DNA of 64,000 nucleotides from the NCBI RefSeq assembly GCF_008369915.1, contig NZ_VSRN01000001.1:6568501-6632500 (forward strand), in the 5' to 3' direction. Positions 34,507 to 43,459 of this stretch are shown piece by piece. The DNA comes from Dyadobacter sp. UC 10. GTDB taxonomy: Bacteria; Bacteroidota; Bacteroidia; Cytophagales; Spirosomataceae. Both the position numbers and the translations under genes were made by a program. The notes under the pieces were generated by a model. It did no database searches. It was given only the letters and a program-made list of their open reading frames with translations, and was not told where the DNA came from. Positions within the stretch are counted from its first letter, which is position 1. The number at the start of each line of letters is the position of its first letter.

Positions 34507-34619
34507 GCAAATTCTAACGCGCTATTAACGCCATCTTAAGTATTAGGTGATTTATTTGTATTGTCGCAATAGACAAAGCGACTCCAACTGAATTTCATTT
34601 TTTGTGGTGTTAATAAGCA

Positions 34620-34658
34620 AACTTGGCAGGCGTATCTCACGTCTGCCAAAGTTTTTTT
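34620..34658 (+). terminator. Rho-independent terminator downstream of the histidine kinase
   Basis: Stem AACTT-GGCAGGCGT (34620-34633) with ACGTCTGCC-AAAGTT (34639-34653), one bulge and one G-U pair, loop ATCTC, followed by a seven-T run. It lies 113 bp after the kinase stop. Confidence 0.85.
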
Positions 34659-34671
34659 GTAGGGGGTGGTC

Positions 34672-34840
34672 ATTAGTAGTCATTTATTGTCATTTATTGT
34701 CATTTATTGTCATTTGTTGCTACTGATTATTTACAATAAAAAACAATAGGGCTGCTCTCGACGAACAACCCTACAACAAATGACTATAAATAACAATAAA
34801 TGACCCGCTAACGACTACAAAGACAATTAATGACCATAAT
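34672..34840. repeat. CATTTATTGT decamer repeats in inverted arms, second locus
   Basis: Three exact tandem copies of CATTTATTGT occupy 34681-34710, flanked by variants (CATTAGTAGT, CATTTGTTGC). The right arm (about 34774-34834) holds the complement (ACAAATGACTATAAATAACA, AATAAATGACC). Arms of ~60 bp are separated by ~40 bp that contain AGGG/CCCT. Same family as 21405-21503; again at a convergent junction. Confidence 0.8.
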
Positions 34841-34850
34841 AACGCCTCCC

Positions 34851-35597
34851 CTAATGCTTCTTCCTGATTTCAATAATCTTCAACTTATTCAACAGCTTGA
34901 TCACCGGGTATGTCGGATCAACTTCAAACCATTTGCTTCCGAAATTGATTGAATTTGGTCTTTTATGGTGATTGTTTTGGAACAATTCTCCCATCATCAG
35001 GAAGTCGAAAACGAGGGAATTTTTAGATTTGTCTTCGTTATCGAAATTCTGATACCCATATTTATGGCCGCTCCAGTTGACGATTGCGCCGTGGATCGGC
35101 CCCATCAGAAAGTGAATCGGCAGCAGGAAGAAAAATGCCCAGTGCATATCCAGGTAAAGGTACGCAAGTACATAAAAAGCCATATATATCAACACCCAAC
35201 CGATGCGAGAGAACCACGAGTCGCCCAATTTCTCGACGAATTTCCATTCAGGATAGTTTCTTTCGAAGCGGTTTTCGATTGCTCTTTTGCGATGTAAAAC
35301 CGCATTATAAATGTGCTTGGTTTCCCACATCATTGTAAAGACATTTTTTGTATGATGGGGAGAGTGCGGATCCTTTTCAGTATCGCTGAAAGCGTGATGC
35401 ATTCGGTGCAGGATTGCGTAGGCCCGTGGACTTAAGTAAGAAGAACCCTGAGAAAGATAGGTCAGCAAATAAAAAAATCTTTCCCACGGCTTGCTCATGA
35501 TGAACATTTTATGCGCGGAATAGCGGTGCAGAAAAAAGGTTTGACAGAAGAGAGATAAGTACCAGTGTAAAACAAATACTATAATAACAATATACAT
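34851..35597 (-). CDS. Membrane fatty-acyl desaturase
   Basis: 248 residues with four hydrophobic segments. The three histidine boxes of acyl-CoA/acyl-lipid desaturases are present: HRYSAH (~24-29), HRMHHAF (~64-70) and NWSGHKYGYQNF plus the last box QNNHHKRP (~211-218). They bind the di-iron centre that inserts a cis double bond into membrane acyl chains with O2. At 248 residues it is shorter than SCD-type enzymes but typical of the Bacteroidota subgroup. No regulator or ferredoxin is adjacent. Confidence 0.92.
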   Translation of the reverse strand: MYIVIIVFVLHWYLSLFCQTFFLHRYSAHKMFIMSKPWERFFYLLTYLSQGSSYLSPRAYAILHRMHHAFSDTEKDPHSPHHTKNVFTMMWETKHIYNAVLHRKRAIENRFERNYPEWKFVEKLGDSWFSRIGWVLIYMAFYVLAYLYLDMHWAFFFLLPIHFLMGPIHGAIVNWSGHKYGYQNFDNEDKSKNSLVFDFLMMGELFQNNHHKRPNSINFGSKWFEVDPTYPVIKLLNKLKIIEIRKKH

Positions 35598-35734
35598 AAA
35601 ACGCTTAAAAGATTAAGAAGTCAAGTTTGTACAAAAGTAAGTGCCAAACGTCAGAAAAACGAAATTCGGGTTGTGAAATTTGGAATATATCGTTACCGCA
35701 TTTTCTCAAACCCAGCTTTAGGAATATTTAAATG

Positions 35735-36394
35735 CTACTGGATCATGAATGCATAGCTCAGCAAATTAGCACCCATCTGTAACGCTTTCCGCCGCATTTC
35801 CTCCGGGTCGTTATAAACGCTCTGATCTTCCCACCCATTTCCTAAATCGGTTTCGTAGCTATAATAACAGATCAGCCGGCCCTGCCAGATCAAACCAAAT
35901 CCCTGCGGCTGCTTGCCGTCGTGTTCATGAACCTTTGGCAGCCCTTCCGGAAATACATACTTAACACGGTAAATCTGGTGGTCAAAAGGCAGTTCGACAA
36001 AACTTAACTCGGGAAATACTTTTTTCATCTCCCGACGCACAAACTGGTCGAGCCCGTAATTATCATCAATGTGCAAAAATCCTCCCGACAACAGGTAATT
36101 CCTAAGATTTTGAGCCTCTGCGTCGGAGAATACGACATTACCATGTCCCGTCATGTGAACGAATGGGTAAGTAAAAATATCGGGGCTGCCCACTTCAACC
36201 ACGTCTTCTACCGGGTTGATATTCATTTTTAACTCTGAATTGCAGAATTTGATCAGATTTGGCAATGAAGTTTTATTGGCGTACCAATCACCTCCCCCGC
36301 CATATTTGAGCTTTGCAATCTTCAACGAAGACTGAGCGCGCGACTGAAGCACAAAGGCAAACAGCGCAATAAATAAAAAAACTTTGAGGCGCAT
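35735..36394 (-). CDS. DUF4159-domain exported protein
   Basis: 219 residues with a signal peptide (MRLKVFLFIALFAFVLQSRAQ). The mature part matches DUF4159: IAKLKYGGGGDWYANKTSLP (~26-45), FVHMTGHGNVVFSD (~77-90), GGFLHIDDNYGLDQFVRREM (~102-121) and the C-terminal YNDPEEMRRKALQMGANLLSYA. The fold resembles class I glutamine-amidotransferase-like domains, and the function is unknown. In many Bacteroidota it accompanies rsmE, as here; they lie 126 bp apart on the same strand. Confidence 0.92.
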   Translation of the reverse strand: MRLKVFLFIALFAFVLQSRAQSSLKIAKLKYGGGGDWYANKTSLPNLIKFCNSELKMNINPVEDVVEVGSPDIFTYPFVHMTGHGNVVFSDAEAQNLRNYLLSGGFLHIDDNYGLDQFVRREMKKVFPELSFVELPFDHQIYRVKYVFPEGLPKVHEHDGKQPQGFGLIWQGRLICYYSYETDLGNGWEDQSVYNDPEEMRRKALQMGANLLSYAFMIQ

Positions 36395-36520
36395 GTTTTT
36401 AATTTTGAATAATTGAATGATCGTTGCTTAAACGTCGCCGGGAAAGTATTCACATGGTCAATCCATCCTTTCCTCCTTTCCTCCCTTCGTCCGTTACTCC
36501 CTTTCTCCCTTCCCTCCCGT
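36395..36520. other. Gap with polypyrimidine tract between DUF4159 and rsmE
   Basis: Bases 36462-36520 are nearly all C/T on the plus strand (CCATCCTTTCCTCCTTTCCT and onward) with TCCCTT/CCTTTC units, similar in style to the tract at 44841-44915. Non-coding. Confidence 0.5.
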
Positions 36521-37231
36521 TTACCCCAACTCCTGGGCCAAGTTAATTGCGTGGCAGCCTGCTACTGCCGCGGTTTCGGTTCTCAACCGCGTCGGGCCGA
36601 GCGATACTGTTTTGAAACCGTTTTCGAGCGCCAGGCTTACCTCTCTTTCACTGAAATCTCCTTCCGGACCTATCAACAAAGTCGTACCAGCGTTTTTTTT
36701 TACCTTACTGAAAACATGATCAACTTTATTCTGATCTGGTACATAAGCCATTAATTTGATTTCGTCGGAGACACTTGTAATAAACGAATCGTACTTATTG
36801 TTTACTGTGATAACCGGTTTGTAAAATTGTTGCGACTGCTTCATTGCACTTGCAGCGATGCGGTTTAGCCTTGCCAGGTTCACAACGCGGTTCAGCGTTT
36901 CGGTGTTTGTATGCTCTGTCACAATAAAATCGATCCGCTCCACACCGATTTCGGTCATTTTTTCAACCATCCACTCGTTACGTTCTGCCTTGCGGGTCGG
37001 TGCCACGGCGATATTTACGGAAAAATCCCTGCGCCCGATCAATGTGGATTCAACAACTTCATACCCCACCTTTCTGCCCTGTACGTTAAGTATACACTTT
37101 TGTAACAGTCCCTTTCCATTGGTTACGTAAATCATATCTCCTGACCCCAGCCTCAGCACTTTGGAACTGTGCCTGGCTTCCTCTTCTTCCAGTTCAAACG
37201 CGTTATCTTCGGGTTGATAAAAAATGTGCAT
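36521..37231 (-). CDS. rsmE: 16S rRNA (uracil(1498)-N(3))-methyltransferase
   Basis: 236 residues. The N-terminal PUA-like domain (ALEEEEARHSSKVLRLGSGD) is followed by a SPOUT methyltransferase domain with LLIGPEGDFSEREVSLALE (~170-188) and the knotted C-terminal TVSLGPTRLRTETAAVAGCH. It methylates U1498 in the decoding region of 16S rRNA with SAM. Full length, ordinary. Confidence 0.96.
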   Translation of the reverse strand: MHIFYQPEDNAFELEEEEARHSSKVLRLGSGDMIYVTNGKGLLQKCILNVQGRKVGYEVVESTLIGRRDFSVNIAVAPTRKAERNEWMVEKMTEIGVERIDFIVTEHTNTETLNRVVNLARLNRIAASAMKQSQQFYKPVITVNNKYDSFITSVSDEIKLMAYVPDQNKVDHVFSKVKKNAGTTLLIGPEGDFSEREVSLALENGFKTVSLGPTRLRTETAAVAGCHAINLAQELG

Positions 37232-37620
37232 TTCTAATATTGGCTTTACAGCGGATATAAGTCAGAAAACCTCAAAAATAGGGAATTAATTGACATAAGG
37301 ACTGTGAAAAGACATTTTAGAATCTGGTTTTTGAACAACCGACTCTAAATCTATTTTATTTAGTTTGTATAAAATTTCACCAGGAAAATGCAGAATAAAA
37401 ACGCGTTTCCGGAGATTTTGCAAAAATTTTCAGCAATCTGCTTCAAATCCAAACTCGTCAAAATTATAAGAAAAGTACATTTTTTACTGACAATACTACC
37501 ATCAACACAATAATATTCTGTCTAACTTTAATCTTTCTTATTTTTTATTTTTTGGAAATACAATTTTGCATTAATATTGTGCCGTTGAATTTATTCGTCA
37601 CCACTTTATCTAGTACTATT
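37232..37620. other. 389-bp divergent intergenic region, rsmE versus glutamine synthetase II
   Basis: Strongly AT-rich, no gene. A possible hairpin pairs TTTAGA-TGGTT (37316-37329) with AACC-TCTAAA (37336-37349). A TACAATTTTG sequence near 37559 resembles, but does not fit, the -7 consensus (spacing 4 instead of 2). No sigma-54-type GG/GC site was recognised. Confidence 0.5.
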
Positions 37621-38631
37621 ATGTCTAAGTCCAAGCTGGAATATATTTGGTTGGATGGCTACAAGCCGACCCAAAGTCTACGCAGCAAAACTAAAATCGA
37701 AGATAATTTTAGCGGCAAATTGGAAGATTGCAGCAACTGGTCATTTGACGGTTCATCTACTGAACAAGCTCTTGGCGGTTCATCTGACTGTCTTTTGAAA
37801 CCGGTCTACATTATTCCAGATCCGCAGCGTAAAAACGGATATTTGGTAATGTGCGAAGTATTGAACGCGGACGGTACTGCCCACGTTTCAAACGGTCGTG
37901 CTACTATCGAGGACGACGACAACGATTTTTGGTTCGGTTTTGAGCAGGAGTATTTCCTTTGGGACAACGAAACGAATAAGCCACTAGGCTTTCCGGCAAA
38001 TGGGTATCCGGCACCGCAAGGTCCATACTACTGTTCGGTAGGCGCACAGAATGCATTTGGTCGCGAGATCATCGAAGAGCACCTTGACGCTTGTCTGGAA
38101 GCTGGTTTAAATGTAGAAGGTATTAATGCGGAAGTTGCTGCTGGTCAGTGGGAATTCCAGATTTTCGCAAAAGGAGCCAAAGAAGCTGGTGACCAGATCT
38201 GGTTGGGTCGTTACCTTTTGGAGCGAATCGGTGAGAAATATGGTGTATCTATCAACTGGCACTGCAAGCCGCTGGGCGCGCTTGACTGGAATGGTAGCGG
38301 CATGCACGCTAACTTCTCTAACACAGCTTTGAGAACTGCAGGAAGCAAAGAGGTATTCGACAAAGTTTGTGAATCCTTCCGTCCTGTTGTGAAAGAGCAT
38401 ATTGAAGTTTACGGTGCTGATAACCACCTTCGTCTGACTGGAAAGCACGAAACTGCTTCTATCCACGATTTCAGCTACGGTGTTTCTGACCGCGGTGCAT
38501 CTATCCGTATCCCGGTTCTTGTTCCTCAGAAAGGATGGAGCGGATACCTGGAAGATCGCCGCCCTAACTCGGCTGCTGATCCCTATAAAGTAGCTGCACG
38601 TATCATCAAGACCGTTAAATCTGCAGTCTGA
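37621..38631 (+). CDS. Glutamine synthetase, type II (eukaryotic-like)
   Basis: 336 residues from the ATG at 37621; an upstream TTG at 37552 was rejected. The N-terminal beta-grasp has LEYIWLDGYKPTQSLRSKTK and WSFDGSSTEQALGGSSDC. The catalytic domain has FWFGFEQEYFLWD (~100-112), PLGALDWNGSGMHANFS (metal and ATP residues, ~223-239) and NHLRLTGKHETASIHDFSYG (~263-282). This is the short GSII form, not adenylylated in the way GSI is. It makes glutamine from glutamate and ammonia. A second, unrelated-length synthetase (type III) is encoded nearby on the other strand. Confidence 0.96.
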   Translation: MSKSKLEYIWLDGYKPTQSLRSKTKIEDNFSGKLEDCSNWSFDGSSTEQALGGSSDCLLKPVYIIPDPQRKNGYLVMCEVLNADGTAHVSNGRATIEDDDNDFWFGFEQEYFLWDNETNKPLGFPANGYPAPQGPYYCSVGAQNAFGREIIEEHLDACLEAGLNVEGINAEVAAGQWEFQIFAKGAKEAGDQIWLGRYLLERIGEKYGVSINWHCKPLGALDWNGSGMHANFSNTALRTAGSKEVFDKVCESFRPVVKEHIEVYGADNHLRLTGKHETASIHDFSYGVSDRGASIRIPVLVPQKGWSGYLEDRRPNSAADPYKVAARIIKTVKSAV

Positions 38632-38654
38632 TATTCAAAGCATATATTTAAGAC

Positions 38655-38689
38655 AATGAAAAAGCCACCGATATGGTGGCTTTTTCATT
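38655..38689. terminator. Bidirectional terminator between GSII and the acidic-protein gene
   Basis: A perfect 15-bp stem, AATGAAAAAGCCACC (38655-38669) with GGTGGCTTTTTCATT (38675-38689), encloses a 5-nt loop. A/T runs sit on both flanks of the GC core, so it works in both directions. Confidence 0.85.
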
Positions 38690-38707
38690 ATAAGTTGTTC
38701 ACTTTGA

Positions 38708-39259
38708 TCAATCCTGCTCTTCACTCCCTGTAAATGAATACAATGTAGGATCAAGCTGGACGCGGCCTGCATTGAAAACGGCGATAAATTCGTCAATGAC
38801 TTTATCTGTGATTTCGGTTTTGTTCAAACCCACTTCCAGTCCGACGCCGTATTCAAATTTGTCGTCGATCTCTACATGCTCTCGAACTGTTATTTCTTCG
38901 TTTTCTTCAATCTCTTCGATAAATTCGGTGAGAAGCATTTCTGCATCCTCCTCTTCTTCCGCTGAAATCTTGTAGTTTTCAGGCCGCTCGTCCTGGGATA
39001 TGTAATTCGGCATTTCCTTTTTCAATCGCTCCAATGCTTCATCGTAAACCAGTGTCGAATGGTGCAGGCGAAGTGTATAGATCAATGCATCGTATATCAC
39101 TTCAGAATTCTTATATATTCCTACAAACTGCACGTGTGCGTGCTCGTTATTTTCTTCCTCTTCTTCAAATTCATCATCTACATGGATAAAATTTGACCTT
39201 TCCGCCTTGCACTCCCTTCTGAGCTGAGCAATTTCTTCTGGATCGAATCCCGGATTCAT
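38708..39259 (-). CDS. Highly acidic cytoplasmic protein of unknown function
   Basis: 183 residues with extreme Glu/Asp content: acidic runs at ~33-40 (DEFEEEEENN), ~101-106 and ~115-123 (EEIEENEEIT). No signal peptide, membrane helix or cysteine cluster. The N-terminal FDPEEIAQLRRECKAERSNF and mid-protein LIYTLRLHHSTLVYDEALERL suggest helices around an acidic core. I do not recognise the family. It lies between the two glutamine synthetase genes, 30 bp downstream of GSIII on the same strand, so it may be co-transcribed with it. Confidence 0.85.
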   Translation of the reverse strand: MNPGFDPEEIAQLRRECKAERSNFIHVDDEFEEEEENNEHAHVQFVGIYKNSEVIYDALIYTLRLHHSTLVYDEALERLKKEMPNYISQDERPENYKISAEEEEDAEMLLTEFIEEIEENEEITVREHVEIDDKFEYGVGLEVGLNKTEITDKVIDEFIAVFNAGRVQLDPTLYSFTGSEEQD

Positions 39260-39289
39260 AGTTTCAGTTATTAGTTATCTGTTTCTAAT

Positions 39290-41476
39290 TTATTCCAAAA
39301 ATAGCATTTCACGGTATTTTGCCAAAGGCCAGTCTTCATCGTCGATCAGCAGCTCCAGTTTATCTACATGATAGCGGATCTCTTCGAAAAAGCCTTTTAC
39401 CTCCGATCCGTAACATTTTGCACGTTCGTAGAGGTCTTCAAGATTGTTCGCTTTTTTTCTGCCCTCGGTCATTTCGTGCACCAAACGCTTGATCACTACG
39501 ATATGTGAAGAAATATCTCTGATGATTTCCTTGATCGGAGCAGCTTCTTCGAGCATTTCAAGGTCAGTCAGTGACCGGGCTGTCTGCGCCAGCTTAAACT
39601 GATATTTAACAACCGTGGAAACGATATGATTAAGTGCCAGGTCGCCGATTACCCTTGATTCTATCTGCAGTTTCTTCACATAGTTTTCAAGTTCGATCTC
39701 GTAACGCGCGTGCAATTCTCTAGAAGTCAAAACCCCTATTCTTTCAAAAACACTGATCGTTTTATCGGTTTTGTACGCATAAAGCGCATCATAGGTTTCC
39801 CTGATATTGCTGAGCCCGCGTTCCTTCGCCTGCTGGACCCATTCATCGGAATACCCATTTCCCTCGAAAAGAATGTTTTTAGATTCCGTGAAATATCTTT
39901 TCAAAATCTCAACAGTCGCTACTTTTTTCTCCTCCCCGGCCGCCAGGCGCTCGTCCATTTCCTTTTTGAAATCCATCAATTGATTCGCCACGATTGTATT
40001 CAGCACGATCATCGGCGAGGCGCTGTTTTGGGCGCTTCCGACGGCGCGGTATTCAAATTTATTCCCTGTAAAACAGAAGGGCGAAGTCCGGTTGCGGTCT
40101 GTATTGTCCCTTTGCAGATTCGGGATCCGGGTAATACCCAATTTGTAGTAAAAATTTTCGCCTTTTTCGAGCGTGATCTCTCCCTTATTTACCAGTTCTT
40201 CGAGCATGTTGGTTAACTCGTTTCCGAGGAAAACCGATACGATGGAAGGCGGTGCTTCGTTCGCGCCAAGTCTGTGCTCGTTTCCGGCAGAAGAAATGGA
40301 GGCGCGAAGCAGATCGGCGTGATCATGGACTGCTTTTACAACATTCATTAAGAACGTCAGGAAACGGAGATTTTCTTTCGGTTTGGAAGTAGGTGCTAAC
40401 AGGTTGATCCCCGTATCGGTGGATAGTGACCAGTTGTTATGCTTTCCACTCCCGTTAATCCCTGCAAACGGCTTCTCATGGAACAGCACCTGAAAATTAT
40501 GCTTGTCGCCCACCTTCTGCATCAAATCCATCAGCAATGCATTATGATCAATCGCCAGGTTTACTTCTTCAAAAGTAGGTGCACATTCAAACTGGCCCGG
40601 CGCCACTTCATTATGCCGCGTACGAACCGGGATGCCCAGCTTCAACGCTTCAAATTCAAAGTCCACCATGAATGCATTCACCCGTGGCGATATTGATCCG
40701 AAATAATGATCATCCAATTGCTGCCCGCGCGCAGGGCTATGGCCGAAAACAGTCCTGCCGGCCATTAACAGGTCAGGCCGCGCGTAGTACAATGCTTTAT
40801 CGACCAAAAAATATTCCTGCTCAATACCCAGCGTTGGAGTTACCTTGTCAACGTCTCTATTGAAGAACTGACAGACCTGAGTGGCCGCTTTATCGAGCAT
40901 TACCAGCGATTTGAGGAGCGGAGCCTTATAATCCAGCGCCTCGCCGGTGTAGGAAATGAATACAGACGGAATACACAAGGTCTTCCCTCCTGCCCCATTA
41001 TCCATTAAAAAAGCAGGTGAACTCGGATCCCAGCCTGTATACCCCCGCGCCTCGAATGTGGCACGTAAGCCGCCGCTTGGAAACGAGGATGCATCAGGCT
41101 CCTGTTGTACCAATGCACTCCCTTTAAATTTCTCTACTGCTTTCCCGTCGATCGTAAGGTCGAAAAACGAATCGTGCTTCTCGGCGGTGGTTCCGGTTAA
41201 AGGTTGGAACCAGTGCGTATAGTGGGTCGCCCCTTTCGAAATCGCCCAGGATTTCATGGCTGCGGAAACTTCGTCGGCCACTTCCCTGTCGATCGTCGAA
41301 CCCGAGCGGATTGCATTCGAAATTTTCGTGTAAGCCTCTGCGGAGAGCAGTGTTTTCATCACCTCTTCATTAAAAGTATTACTTCCATAGAGGTCGGCCA
41401 CTTTTTCAGCCGGAGGGGTTAATACTGGAGAAACGCGGCCTTGTGCGATTTCAAATGCCTTGGAACGAAAAGTCAT
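39290..41476 (-). CDS. glnN: Glutamine synthetase, type III (GlnN)
   Basis: 728 residues, the usual size for GSIII. Characteristic motifs are AMKSWAISKGATHYTHWFQP (~70-89), SFPSGGLRATFEARGYTGWD (~131-150), TPTLGIEQEYFLVDK (metal Glu, ~215-229), EVAPGQFECAPTFEEVN, FAGINGSGKHNNWSLST and RNRTSPFCFTGNKFEYRAVG (~466-485). The C-terminal ~200-residue helical extension is typical of the type. It ligates ammonia to glutamate. It has its own promoter at 41507-41538. Confidence 0.97.
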   Translation of the reverse strand: MTFRSKAFEIAQGRVSPVLTPPAEKVADLYGSNTFNEEVMKTLLSAEAYTKISNAIRSGSTIDREVADEVSAAMKSWAISKGATHYTHWFQPLTGTTAEKHDSFFDLTIDGKAVEKFKGSALVQQEPDASSFPSGGLRATFEARGYTGWDPSSPAFLMDNGAGGKTLCIPSVFISYTGEALDYKAPLLKSLVMLDKAATQVCQFFNRDVDKVTPTLGIEQEYFLVDKALYYARPDLLMAGRTVFGHSPARGQQLDDHYFGSISPRVNAFMVDFEFEALKLGIPVRTRHNEVAPGQFECAPTFEEVNLAIDHNALLMDLMQKVGDKHNFQVLFHEKPFAGINGSGKHNNWSLSTDTGINLLAPTSKPKENLRFLTFLMNVVKAVHDHADLLRASISSAGNEHRLGANEAPPSIVSVFLGNELTNMLEELVNKGEITLEKGENFYYKLGITRIPNLQRDNTDRNRTSPFCFTGNKFEYRAVGSAQNSASPMIVLNTIVANQLMDFKKEMDERLAAGEEKKVATVEILKRYFTESKNILFEGNGYSDEWVQQAKERGLSNIRETYDALYAYKTDKTISVFERIGVLTSRELHARYEIELENYVKKLQIESRVIGDLALNHIVSTVVKYQFKLAQTARSLTDLEMLEEAAPIKEIIRDISSHIVVIKRLVHEMTEGRKKANNLEDLYERAKCYGSEVKGFFEEIRYHVDKLELLIDDEDWPLAKYREMLFLE

Positions 41477-41506
41477 CTTTATTCAATCAGTTATAGAATT
41501 TCTCCT

Positions 41507-41538
41507 CAAAATTATTTATTTAAGGATAGCGATAACAA
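41507..41538 (-). promoter_or_regulatory. glnN promoter (TTG-N21-TAATTTTG)
   Basis: On the minus strand TTG (41538-41536) and TAATTTTG (41514-41507) are 21 bp apart, in the Bacteroidota range. The glnN ATG is 30 bp downstream. Confidence 0.65.
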
Positions 41539-41629
41539 TGTACGTTTACATTTTCACATTTAAGTTTTACGGTAAAGGATAGTTGTCAGGCATTTTTCGG
41601 AACTTTGTGGCCATTTTTGACCGACATCA

Positions 41630-43459
41630 ATGCGTAAGAGATTAGAATTTATAGCCTTGTACGGGCTCACCTGGATCATTCTTTTCCAGTTTTTTCGCGT
41701 ACTGTTTTTCGCCTACCACCACGATAAATCCGCAGCACTACCCTCATCACTGTGGGTTCAGAGCACATTGCACGGCTTGCGGATGGACGTATCTTTTGCC
41801 GCTTACCTCCTTTTGATACCTGCACTGTTGCTGATTTTTACCTATGACCGATCGAAATGGTATCAGAAATTCCTTGCTGGCTACACTTACGTAGTTGGCA
41901 CCGTTATCGTTTTGTTGGTGGTTGTTGATCTGGAATTATTCAAAGCGTGGGGATTCCGGATCGACAGTACTTCGCTGCATTACCTGGAAACACCGGCAGA
42001 AGCATTTGCGTCGATGGGCGCGGCGCCGATATTTCCACTGGTCATTCTGTTGATTGTGCTGCTCGCCCTTACCTGGGGAATATTCAGATCCGTGATTCGA
42101 AGGACAGTCCCTTTCTTTAAAAAAACGAAATTCTATTTTACCCTTCCTGCATTCATCGTGTTGACGGCCTCGCTGATCATCCCGATCCGGGGCGGGTTCC
42201 AATTAGCACCCATGAACGAAAGCGCGGTGTTTTTTTCGGATAAAAGCTTTGCCAATTATGCCGCTGTCAATGTACCATGGAATTATATGAGCTCGCTTAT
42301 TAATGCCGGGTATTCAAAGAAAAACCCTTTTATCTATTATGACGATGCTGATAAACTGGTAGGCGACCTTTACAATGTCTCGGGCACCCGGGAACAGGTC
42401 ACTGACACGACCGGCAAATTGAATGTAATCGTCCTGATCTGGGAAAGCTTTACTTCCAAAGTGGTTGAGGATCTAAATGGTATGAAGGGCGTCACACCCC
42501 GGTTTTCATCACTTACCAGAGAAGGCATTTTGTTCACCAATATGTACGCGAGCGGCAACAGGAGCGACAAAGGCATTGTGGCGATCCTCAGCGGCTACCC
42601 CGCACAACCCACGCATTCTATTATCAAGATCCCCAAGAAAACATTGACGCTGCCTTCACTTCCAAAAGAACTCCGAAAAAACGGCTGGCAAACCTCCTTT
42701 TATTATGGCGGCGAAAGTGAATTCGCCAATATGAAATCCTATTTACTGCAAGAGAACTTTGACAGGATTATCGACAAAAGTGATTTTGCGAAGGCTGATA
42801 TGAATTCCAAATGGGGCGCACACGACCACATAGTTCTTAATAAACTGCTCAACGACCTGGATCAGGAAAAGCAGCCTTTCTTCTCCACCATTTTCACTTT
42901 AAGCAGCCACGAACCGTTTGAAGTGCCGGCCAAAACCGTCATTCCCGGCAACGACCCGGAGCATTTGTTCCTTAATGCCCATCACTATACAGATTCGGCA
43001 ATAAGTGATTTTATAAAAGTTGCAAAGACAAAACCCTGGTGGAAAAACACTTTGGTCGTGATTCTAGCTGACCACGGTCACCCGCTCCCATACACGCAAA
43101 AAACCAAAACAAGCGAATTTCATATTCCCATGCTCTGGCTGGGAGGTGCCCTTAGTCAACGAAACCTTAAAGTAGACGGGCTCTGCTCTCAAACCGACCT
43201 GGCTGCAACATTGCTTGGCCAGTTGAAGTTATCGTCGGGTTCGTTCAAATGGAGCAGTGACATTTTTGGCAAAGACAGAACACCATTTGCCTATTTCGCC
43301 TTCAACAACGGATTAGGCTGGGTCCGTCCCTCGGGATTTCTGGTCAGGGACAACCTGGGCGGCAATATTACGGAACGGGAAGGCGCATTAGGCGCAGATG
43401 AAGAAAAGCTCGGAAAGGCGTATTTACAAGCTTCTTTCGGAGATTATATCAGGCGTTGA
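41630..43459 (+). CDS. LTA-synthase-like sulfatase-family membrane enzyme
   Basis: 609 residues. Five membrane segments lie in the first ~185 residues, then a periplasmic alkaline-phosphatase/sulfatase domain. Active-site motifs are VIVLIWESFTSKV (first metal Glu, ~268), ASGNRSDKGIVAILSGYP (~304-321; the nucleophile would be the Ser or a neighbouring residue rather than the usual Thr of LtaS) and VVILADHGHPLPY (metal Asp/His, ~475-487). Family members transfer glycerol- or ethanolamine-phosphate onto glycans or lipids. Gram-negative Bacteroidota lack lipoteichoic acid, so the acceptor is probably a surface glycan or lipid A. Downstream mtaB follows with a short gap. Confidence 0.9.
   Translation: MRKRLEFIALYGLTWIILFQFFRVLFFAYHHDKSAALPSSLWVQSTLHGLRMDVSFAAYLLLIPALLLIFTYDRSKWYQKFLAGYTYVVGTVIVLLVVVDLELFKAWGFRIDSTSLHYLETPAEAFASMGAAPIFPLVILLIVLLALTWGIFRSVIRRTVPFFKKTKFYFTLPAFIVLTASLIIPIRGGFQLAPMNESAVFFSDKSFANYAAVNVPWNYMSSLINAGYSKKNPFIYYDDADKLVGDLYNVSGTREQVTDTTGKLNVIVLIWESFTSKVVEDLNGMKGVTPRFSSLTREGILFTNMYASGNRSDKGIVAILSGYPAQPTHSIIKIPKKTLTLPSLPKELRKNGWQTSFYYGGESEFANMKSYLLQENFDRIIDKSDFAKADMNSKWGAHDHIVLNKLLNDLDQEKQPFFSTIFTLSSHEPFEVPAKTVIPGNDPEHLFLNAHHYTDSAISDFIKVAKTKPWWKNTLVVILADHGHPLPYTQKTKTSEFHIPMLWLGGALSQRNLKVDGLCSQTDLAATLLGQLKLSSGSFKWSSDIFGKDRTPFAYFAFNNGLGWVRPSGFLVRDNLGGNITEREGALGADEEKLGKAYLQASFGDYIRR

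Larger units (their letters stand above)
34507..34850. other. 344-bp convergent intergenic region with terminator and decamer repeats
   Basis: The first ~110 bp after the kinase stop hold no gene that I can see. Then come a strong terminator (34620-34658) and the CATTTATTGT repeat arms (34672-34840), listed separately. The region ends at the stop of the convergent desaturase gene. Confidence 0.7.
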
